Of a DNA stretch of 19,410 nt, positions 14,594 to 19,410 are shown piece by piece. Both the position numbers and the translations under genes were made by a program. The notes below the pieces were generated by a model. The model made no database searches. It was not told the origin of the DNA and saw only the letters and a list, made by a program, of their open reading frames with translations. The DNA is from Holophagaceae bacterium (lineage in GTDB: Bacteria; Acidobacteriota; Holophagae; Holophagales; Holophagaceae), in contig DPRT01000199.1 of the NCBI GenBank assembly GCA_003538615.1, positions 2,642 through 22,051 on the forward strand. The letters run 5' to 3'. The stretch's first letter is position 1, and each line of letters opens with the position of its first letter.

Positions 14594-16303
14594 ATGGCAT
14601 CACCCATCAGCTTCCAGGGCCTTTCGACGGGTCTGCAGACGGACCAGTTGGTGAATGCCATCCTGCAGCAGGAAGCTCAGCCACTTCAGCGATTGCAAAA
14701 CAAGCAAACCCGCAATAACCAGCGGGTGGCCGCATTTCAGGCCCTTAAATCGAACATGACCGCCCTGTCCACCAGCCTGGCCAGCCTTGGGGGCACCAGT
14801 TTCAATGCCCGTACGGTGTCCAGCACGGACAGCAACAACACCTATGTATCAGCCTCGGCCTCAGGCAGTTCGACGGGCAGTTATGACCTAAAAGTGTCGC
14901 AGATCGCCACCAAAGGGCGGATTTCGCCGACCCTGGTGGGCGGCGTGCCTTCCAATCTGGCCGTGGCGGATCCCCTGGCCACCCCCGTCTTCTCGGGAGG
15001 CAGCGCCAGTTTCGCCATTCAGGGTACCGATGGCGTGATCAAGACCTTGACTCTGGATGGCACGAACAACACCCTCTACGGCCTGCGCGATGCCATCAAT
15101 GCGCTGGGGGCCGCGGATCCCAACGTGCCCGGCTCCAAGGGCCTGGGTGTGGTGGCCACGGTGGTGAACACGGGAACAGGCGCGAATCCCTACCAGCTGG
15201 TGCTGACCGCCAAGGACACCGGAACGGGCACCACAGGCGGCGTGGTGACCATCGCGGACGTCACGGGGGGCGGCGCCGTCAATACGCTCGGCATCGGGGC
15301 TGGAACGGTGGACAGCATGGCCGCTCCGACGACCCTCACAGGAGGCTTGACGTCGGGGGCCACAGATGTGGCCAAGGATGCACTGTTCTCGGTGAACGGC
15401 ATCGAGCTCACGCGGAAATCCAACACCGTGACCGATGCGGTGGATGGGGTCACCTTCACCCTCAAGCAGGGTGGCCAGACGACGGCCACGACGCTCACGG
15501 TGGCTCTGGACAAGAGCGGCATCACCAGCGCCATGCAGGACACCATCAGCAAGTTCAACACCCTGGTGAAGACCTACAAGGACGCTTCGGCCTTCAACGG
15601 GGCCTTGTCGAATGATTCCTCCGCGCGGAGCCTGATCGCCCAGGTGCGCGCCGCGCTGTCGGGCGTGCCCGAGGGCATGCCGGCGTCATCTCCCTTCTCC
15701 TCCGCCGCCGACTTGGGCATCAAGACCAACCGGGATGGCAGCCTGAGTTTGGATGTCACCGTCTTCCAGGCGGCCCTGGACAAGGATTCCGCCGCCGCCC
15801 GGCGCGTCTTCGCCTTCACGGGGGATACGACCAATGGTGCCGTGACGGTCTATGGCGGCGGGGCGAAGACCACCACCGGCGCCGTGGGGTTCAACATCAC
15901 ATCCTTCGCCAGCGGGGGTGCGGTCTCGGGCACCTTCACGGTGGATGGGACAGACTACCTCCTCTCAGGCACCAACGGCACCCTGTCGGGGGCCGCCGGG
16001 ACGCCACTGGAAGGCTTGATCCTTTCGGTCACGGGCACGGGCACGGGCACGCTGAACCTGACGCGTGGCATTGGCCAAGCTGCGCAGGACCTGATTTCCG
16101 AGCTCACGGCTTCCACCACGGGCAACCTGTCCGTGCTTCTCTCGGGCATCAACGAGCAGAACGCCGCCCTCAGCAAGCAGATCTCCCTGGGCGAGCAGCG
16201 CCTGGACCGGCGGAGAGAGGTGCTCCAGGCGCAGTTTTCGAAGCTGGAAGCGACGATCGGGCAACTCCAGGCGGCCGGACAGAGCCTGGGCAGCATCCGC
16301 TGA
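14594..16303 (+). CDS. fliD: Flagellar filament capping protein FliD (HAP2)
   Basis: FliD forms the cap at the filament tip and guides insertion of flagellin after export. The 569-residue protein has the FliD N-terminus: ISFQGLSTGLQTDQLVNAIL, then EAQPLQRLQNKQTRNNQRVA and AFQALKSNMTALS (about 1-60), a coiled D0/D1 part. The large Gly/Thr/Ser-rich middle (about 90-480) carries the outer beta domains. The C-terminal helical part (about 485-569) has DLISELTASTTGNLSVLLSG and LGEQRLDRRREVLQAQFSKL ending in QSLGSIR. The length is in the upper normal range. GGAGG lies six bases ahead of the ATG. A hexanucleotide tandem repeat in the middle encodes Thr-Gly repeats. Confidence 0.95.
   Translation: MASPISFQGLSTGLQTDQLVNAILQQEAQPLQRLQNKQTRNNQRVAAFQALKSNMTALSTSLASLGGTSFNARTVSSTDSNNTYVSASASGSSTGSYDLKVSQIATKGRISPTLVGGVPSNLAVADPLATPVFSGGSASFAIQGTDGVIKTLTLDGTNNTLYGLRDAINALGAADPNVPGSKGLGVVATVVNTGTGANPYQLVLTAKDTGTGTTGGVVTIADVTGGGAVNTLGIGAGTVDSMAAPTTLTGGLTSGATDVAKDALFSVNGIELTRKSNTVTDAVDGVTFTLKQGGQTTATTLTVALDKSGITSAMQDTISKFNTLVKTYKDASAFNGALSNDSSARSLIAQVRAALSGVPEGMPASSPFSSAADLGIKTNRDGSLSLDVTVFQAALDKDSAAARRVFAFTGDTTNGAVTVYGGGAKTTTGAVGFNITSFASGGAVSGTFTVDGTDYLLSGTNGTLSGAAGTPLEGLILSVTGTGTGTLNLTRGIGQAAQDLISELTASTTGNLSVLLSGINEQNAALSKQISLGEQRLDRRREVLQAQFSKLEATIGQLQAAGQSLGSIR
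16031..16051 (+). repeat. Hexanucleotide tandem repeat inside fliD
   Basis: ACGGGC is repeated three times and followed by ACG, encoding alternating Thr-Gly. Because the unit is two codons, slippage would change protein length without shifting the frame. Confidence 0.8.
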
Positions 16304-16352
16304 ATCTTGAGATCCGCCGGAAGCTGCCGAAACTGACCCTGGAAACCGAGCC

Positions 16353-16778
16353 ATGACCCCCTACGCCAATGCCAGAGACCAGTACCTCACCCAGCGCGTG
16401 ATGGGGGCAAGCCCCGAACAGCTTGTCGCCATGCTCCTGGAGGGAGCCCAGCGATTCCTGGCCCAGGCGGGCCAGGCGCTCGATCGCAAGGATTACCAGG
16501 CCAAGGGCCAGGCCCTGAACCGGGTTTCCGCGATCATCGAGGAACTGGCGGTGCGCCTCAACCTGGATGAGGGCGGCGAGCTGGTGGAAAACCTCATGCG
16601 ACTTTACGACTGGTGGGGCCGGGAAGTCGTCGAAGCGGGCTCACTGCTGGACCGTTCGCGCCTGGACCGGGTCTCCCGGCAGATGGGGGACCTCCGGCAG
16701 ACCTGGGAGCAGGCCCACCAGAAGCGGGCGGGGAACGCTGGCACAGCGGGATTCCAGGCTGGAAACCTGGTCGGATGA
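16353..16778 (+). CDS. fliS: Flagellar chaperone FliS
   Basis: FliS binds the C-terminal end of flagellin in the cytoplasm and stops it polymerising before export. The 141-residue protein starts with the family signature YANARDQYLTQRVMGASPEQ then LVAMLLEGAQRFLAQA. It continues with AKGQALNRVSAIIEELAVRL and LNLDEGGELVENLMRLYDW, the usual four-helix FliS pattern. The C-terminus from about 120 is a Gly/Ala-rich extension. It lies 49 bp after fliD and its stop overlaps the next start as ATGA. The SD is weak (GGAAACCGAG). Confidence 0.93.
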   Translation: MTPYANARDQYLTQRVMGASPEQLVAMLLEGAQRFLAQAGQALDRKDYQAKGQALNRVSAIIEELAVRLNLDEGGELVENLMRLYDWWGREVVEAGSLLDRSRLDRVSRQMGDLRQTWEQAHQKRAGNAGTAGFQAGNLVG

Positions 16779-17074
16779 GCGACGCACGGGTTCTCGCCGC
16801 CATCGAGCAGATGGAGTCCTGGATGCGCGATCCGGAACAGACATTGGATCCGGACAGGCTGGCGGAATGGGATCGCGAATTCAACGCCGCAGTGGCGGCC
16901 GCTGAGCGCGGGCCCCAGTGGCCCGGCCTGCTGTCGCGGGCGCATGCGCTCGCAGGCAGCCTGGGCGGGCGCGCCGCGCTGCTATCCGTGGAGCGCGATG
17001 AGCTCCGGAAGGCCCTGGACGCGCAGGCCCTTGGCGGGCGGGCGCTGAAAGGCTACGGCGCCGCAACGCGTTGA
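16775..17074 (+). CDS. Small helical protein in the FliT position
   Basis: A 99-residue, mainly helical, charged protein starting MSDARVLAAIEQMESWMRDP. It overlaps the fliS stop by ATGA, so it is almost certainly translated together with fliS. In many bacteria the gene after fliS encodes FliT, a chaperone of FliD of about 100-120 residues. Size, helical character and position agree, but I see no residue pattern that proves FliT membership. The middle contains LLSRAHALAGSLGGRAALLS and the C-terminus ends in a basic, Gly-rich tail. It ends 20 bp from the end of the convergent upp gene, with no terminator hairpin between them. Confidence 0.7.
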   Translation: MSDARVLAAIEQMESWMRDPEQTLDPDRLAEWDREFNAAVAAAERGPQWPGLLSRAHALAGSLGGRAALLSVERDELRKALDAQALGGRALKGYGAATR

Positions 17075-17094
17075 TCAGGACCAACTGATGGCGG

Positions 17095-17721
17095 TCAGGC
17101 GGTGCCGAAGAGGCGATCGCCCGCATCACCCAGACCGGGAAGGATGTAGCCCTTCTCGTTGAGCTGGCGATCGACCGCGCCGACGACGATGTGCAGATCG
17201 GGATGGTCCGCATGGAGCCGCTCCAGGCCCTCGGGGGCCGCCAGCAGGGCCACCAGGGTGAGGTTCACGGCGCCCGCATCCTTGAGCTGGCGCACCGCCT
17301 CGGAGGCGCTGCCGCCGGTGGCGAGCATGGGGTCCAACACGAAGACGGGCCGGGCCTCAAGCATCGGGGGGAAGTTCCGGTAGTAGGGCACGGGCACGAG
17401 GGAATCGTGATCGCGGTAGAGCCCGAGGTGCCCGACCTTGGCCGTCGGCAGCAGCTGGAGGAAGGAAGGGAGGAGGCCGAGGCCCGCGCGCAGGACCGGC
17501 ACCAGCACGGGGTCTAAGGACTTCAGCCGCAGCGTGCCTGTGCGCTCCATGGGCGTTTCCACGACGACGGATTCCACCGGAAGATCGCGCGTGGATTCCA
17601 CCGCGAGGATCAGGCCAACCTCCTCGATGAGCGCCCGGAAGAGGCTGCCGGGGGTCTTCCGGTCCCGGATGAGGGAGAGCTTGTGGTGTACCAGCGGGTG
17701 GTCGAGCACGTGGATGGTCAT
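17095..17721 (-). CDS. upp: Uracil phosphoribosyltransferase
   Basis: A pyrimidine salvage enzyme that makes UMP and pyrophosphate from uracil and PRPP. The 208-residue length is exactly that of the family. Visible family blocks are VLDHPLVHHKLSLIRDRKTP at the start, VVETPMERTGTL, PVLRAGLGLLPSFLQLLPTA, the PRPP-binding loop VFVLDPMLATGGSASEAV, and the C-terminal uracil-binding YILPGLGDAGDRLFGT. All expected motifs are present, so it should be active. The ATG at 17721 is preferred to a longer upstream frame because it starts with the canonical MTIHVLDHPLV; AGAGG lies about five bases upstream. It stands alone on the minus strand, convergent with the flagellar cluster. Confidence 0.95.
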   Translation of the reverse strand: MTIHVLDHPLVHHKLSLIRDRKTPGSLFRALIEEVGLILAVESTRDLPVESVVVETPMERTGTLRLKSLDPVLVPVLRAGLGLLPSFLQLLPTAKVGHLGLYRDHDSLVPVPYYRNFPPMLEARPVFVLDPMLATGGSASEAVRQLKDAGAVNLTLVALLAAPEGLERLHADHPDLHIVVGAVDRQLNEKGYILPGLGDAGDRLFGTA

Positions 17722-18206
17722 GGGTGCCTCTCGACGCTTCCGGTGGAGTTCCGGGGCCGCGAACACGGCGTCCTCGGGCGGAAGGCGCGACCTGAAGCGT
17801 AGCAGGCATGGGGTGTGGCGTGAGGCACGAAGGTGTGTGTGCAACCCTCGCCCGGGGGGGCCTCTTCGCAATCTGGCGCGTGGGAAAGGATGCGCGAGGT
17901 CGTAGGCAAGTGTCCGCAGATGGTCTGGTGGCGAGGGTTTCAGCGGGTGTGGTTCCAGGTGCACGACGGTGTCGCACACTCGGGTCGACGCATGGCTCTG
18001 ACACCTGGTTGCGAAGAACGGGAGGTTCTCGGGTCAGAATCGAATGGGTGATGACGGAGAGGTAGCGTCAAAAAAAATGAAGATTTTTCAGATTTCTCTG
18101 TTGACCTCATCTGGATCACTGGTTTCATGTTGAATCAGAGGAAAAACGGCCGATCATCTTCCCCATAGGGCCAACAGTGAGGTATCTGAGATTTGGAGCG
18201 TGGGAA
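17722..18206. other. 485-bp non-coding region between divergent upp and the TrpC-like gene
   Basis: No convincing gene lies here; short open frames lack ribosome sites and recognisable content. The left part (17722-18060) is GC-rich and holds inverted repeats: AACCCTCGCC (17843-17852) with GGCGAGGGTT (17930-17939), a hairpin GCGCGT/ATGCGC (17876-17895), and CTGAC/GTCAG (17998-18037) enclosing AGAAC/GTTCT. The right part (about 18066-18200) is clearly AT-richer with an A8 tract and looks like a promoter block. No tRNA, SRP RNA, RNase P RNA or tmRNA signature was found on either strand. Confidence 0.6.
18101..18128 (+). promoter_or_regulatory. Sigma-70-like promoter for the TrpC-like/H1-like gene
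   Basis: TTGACC (18101-18106, five of six bases) is followed after 16 bp by TTTCAT (18123-18128, four of six). An AT-rich stretch with A and T runs (18070-18099) directly upstream could act as an UP element. The start site would be near 18135, leaving a leader of about 72 bases before the ATG at 18207. No attenuator-like hairpin with a T run is seen in this leader. Confidence 0.45.
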
Positions 18207-19410
18207 ATGCTAAAGAAAGTCGCCATCTTCAAGGCCCTTGATGTAGAAATCAAGAAGCAGAGGGGCCCCGTGGCGGTGAAGGATGCCTACAAGGGTCACC
18301 ACTCCCTGAAGGAAGAGCTCAGCCAGCCTGGAATCACTATTTTGGGTGAAGTGGCCGGGGGCGATCCCGGTCGGGGACAGGTTCGGGAGTCCTACAAGGC
18401 CTCCACCCATGCCAAAAGCCTGGCCGAAAACGGAGCGAAGGCCCTGTCCATCGCCACGGACAAGTTCCTCTACTACGGCGAGGACAAGCACCTGTCCGAG
18501 GTCCGGAGCCAGGTGAAGCTGCCCCTGATCCGCCGGGAGTTCATCTTCGAGGAGTACCAGGTCGAGGAAAGCAAGATCCTCGGTGCCGACGCGATCTTCC
18601 TCATGCCTGCCCTTCTGGGCCAGGACCGGCTGCAGGCGCTCCTGAAGTTCGCCATGAGCAAGGGCCTGGACGTGGTGGTCGAAGTCACGTCCGAGGTCGA
18701 ACTCCAGCGCGCCGTGGATGCGGGCGCCGATATCATCTGCGCCGTGGGGCGCGATCTGGATACCTGGACGGCCTCCTGGGATCAGGCGGTGGCCTTGGTG
18801 AAGAAAATCCCCAAGAGCTGCCTGAAACTGGTCGAGGGCGGCATCCAGCGGCTGGAGCAGATCAAGCAGATGGAGGTCCTCGGCATCCACGGGCTGCTGA
18901 TCGGTGACGCCCTCCTCGATGACTACTATCCCGGCAAGCGCCTGGCGCAGATCCTGGCAGGCGTTGAGCCCCCGAAAAAAGCCGCGAAGCCCAAAGGCAA
19001 GACCGGCTCTGCCGCCGATGCGGCGCATCCCCCCGCGGCTGTTGCCGCAGCCAAGGAACGCATATCCACCCAGCGGAAAGACACGGACCAACCTGGCACA
19101 AAAGGTGCTAAGGCCAAGCCGACTTTCCGCACGACCCCTTCCAACCCCGCCCAAAAGGGCGTAAAGGAGCCACCCATGGCCGAACTGACCAACATGGTCG
19201 CCACCCCCGCCGCGCCCGCGGCCGCGAAGCCCGCCGCCAAGAAGCCGGCGAAGAAGGCCGCGCCGAAGAAGAAGGTCGCTGCCGCGAAGAAGCCCGCCGC
19301 GAAGAAGGCCGCGCCGAAGAAGGCTGCCGCCAAGAAGCCCGCTGCGAAGAAGGCCGCGCCGAAGAAGGCCGCCGCCAAGAAGCCGGCCGCGAAGAAGGTC
19401 GTGAAGAAGG
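18207..19410 (+). CDS. TrpC-like TIM barrel continuous with histone H1-like Lys/Ala/Pro tail (3' end outside window)
   Basis: The frame is open for all 401 codons to the window edge. Residues about 1-252 resemble indole-3-glycerol-phosphate synthase: ITILGEV at 43-49, LIRREFIFEEYQVEESKILG at 107-126, GLDVVVEVTSEVEL at 153-166, GRDLDTW at 181-187, LVEGGI at 208-213 and GLLIGDALL at 229-237. Compared with known IGPS enzymes, the Glu in strands 1, 6 and 8 are kept (48, 159, 210), but the strand 1 Lys is Ala50, the RKDF Lys is Arg110, the Asn of INxRDL is Val180 and the Ser of ESGI is Gly211. Normal tryptophan synthesis is therefore unlikely. Residues 253-323 are a basic linker, and from about 333 the protein is PAAKKAAPKK-type repeats as in bacterial H1-like proteins. 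GGAG lies eight bases ahead of the ATG. A second start at the domain boundary is listed separately. Confidence 0.8.
   Translation, partial: MLKKVAIFKALDVEIKKQRGPVAVKDAYKGHHSLKEELSQPGITILGEVAGGDPGRGQVRESYKASTHAKSLAENGAKALSIATDKFLYYGEDKHLSEVRSQVKLPLIRREFIFEEYQVEESKILGADAIFLMPALLGQDRLQALLKFAMSKGLDVVVEVTSEVELQRAVDAGADIICAVGRDLDTWTASWDQAVALVKKIPKSCLKLVEGGIQRLEQIKQMEVLGIHGLLIGDALLDDYYPGKRLAQILAGVEPPKKAAKPKGKTGSAADAAHPPAAVAAAKERISTQRKDTDQPGTKGAKAKPTFRTTPSNPAQKGVKEPPMAELTNMVATPAAPAAAKPAAKKPAKKAAPKKKVAAAKKPAAKKAAPKKAAAKKPAAKKAAPKKAAAKKPAAKKVVKK
19163..19169 (+). promoter_or_regulatory. Internal Shine-Dalgarno at the TrpC-like/H1-like boundary
   Basis: AAAGGAG is followed by a six-base spacer and an in-frame ATG at 19176. 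It is as good as any ribosome site in the window and better than the one ahead of the full-length start at 18207. It lies inside the long open frame, which suggests that ribosomes also start here. Confidence 0.6.
19176..19410 (+). CDS. Histone H1-like Lys/Ala/Pro-rich protein from internal start (3' end outside window)
   Basis: The ATG at 19176 is codon 324 of the longer frame and is served by its own AAAGGAG site. The product starts MAELTNMVATPAAPAAAKPA and continues in AAKKP/APKK repeats to the edge, resembling the H1-like and AlgP/HctB-type tails that bind DNA through charge. If translated on its own it would be a small nucleoid-associated protein. The alternative is that this is only the tail of the fusion protein. 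It could also be the real gene, with the lack of a stop upstream being accidental; the strong ribosome site supports independent translation. Confidence 0.6.
   Translation, partial: MAELTNMVATPAAPAAAKPAAKKPAKKAAPKKKVAAAKKPAAKKAAPKKAAAKKPAAKKAAPKKAAAKKPAAKKVVKK
19239..19410 (+). repeat. Tandem 45-bp coding repeats of the H1-like tail
   Basis: A degenerate 48-bp unit (19239-19286) is followed by two nearly identical 45-bp units (19287-19331 and 19332-19376) and the start of a third at 19377. Each 45-bp unit encodes KKPAAKKAAPKKAAA and the two differ only in a few third codon positions. Such arrays readily expand or contract by recombination, so tail length may vary between strains. Confidence 0.85.

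Noticed and set aside
13179..14603. A long open frame on the minus strand opposite fliC and flaG
   Set aside because: It covers two clear flagellar genes and the terminator hairpin between them, and its sequence resembles no family.
17722..17740. PyrR-binding-like GAGAGGC just ahead of upp
   Set aside because: Only the GAGGC core agrees with the PyrR loop consensus, and no terminator/antiterminator pair is seen.
17808..18065. 85-codon open frame in the upp/TrpC-like intergenic region
   Set aside because: No ribosome site, no family resemblance, and overlapping alternative frames are equally open.
18043..18071. TTGACG box on the minus strand as a promoter toward upp
   Set aside because: Although an AT-rich stretch lies upstream of it, no acceptable -10 box is found at 15-19 bp spacing.
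17722..18206. tRNA, SRP RNA, RNase P RNA or tmRNA gene in the long non-coding region
   Set aside because: None of the conserved sequence signatures of these RNAs was found on either strand.

Overview
The window reads as chromosomal DNA from a GC-rich, motile Gram-negative bacterium. The mix of a serine/threonine protein kinase, a DUF4388/PATAN-type protein, many TPR and HEAT-like proteins, a compact flagellin cluster and an alanine/lysine-rich histone H1-like tail fits Acidobacteriota, most likely the Holophagae (Geothrix/Holophaga type). This placement is inferred from style and was not tested by a search. No mobile element, CRISPR array, rRNA or tRNA was found.

Region 1 (1-10263, all minus strand) is one tightly packed run of ten genes, read from right to left: a membrane Ser/Thr kinase, RNase III (rnc), a HisA-like TIM barrel with an altered catalytic residue, a HEAT-like protein, a putative lipoprotein, an ECF sigma factor, a single-pass membrane protein in the anti-sigma position, an exported TPR/HEAT protein, an MsbA-type ABC exporter, and the 5' part of queA, which runs off the left edge. 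Four junctions are ATGA or TGATG overlaps and the other gaps are 2-45 bp, so the run may be one long operon. The core (lipoprotein, sigma, anti-sigma-like, exported repeat protein, lipid exporter) looks like a small envelope-sensing module.

Region 2 (10264-13153) holds a DUF4388-TPR protein diverging from the kinase across a 128-bp promoter region. It converges on a family 2 glycosyltransferase with a TPR tail, and their stop codons overlap in the tetranucleotide TTAG.

Region 3 (13154-17074, plus strand) is the flagellar filament cluster: fliC (short flagellin), a strong hairpin terminator/attenuator, flaG, fliD, fliS and a small FliT-position gene overlapping fliS by ATGA. A sigma-28-like promoter lies ahead of fliC. 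The glycosyltransferase is divergent from fliC, so a role in filament glycosylation is possible.

Region 4 (17095-19410) starts with upp (uracil phosphoribosyltransferase, minus strand). A 485-bp non-coding stretch follows, with a long-range inverted repeat and an AT-rich promoter block. The last gene, open at the right edge, is the most unusual in the window. It is an indole-3-glycerol-phosphate-synthase-like TIM barrel that lacks several catalytic residues and runs without a stop codon into a PAAKKAAPKK-type histone H1-like tail. A near-perfect Shine-Dalgarno and in-frame ATG sit exactly at the boundary, suggesting that one reading frame may yield both a fusion protein and a free H1-like protein.
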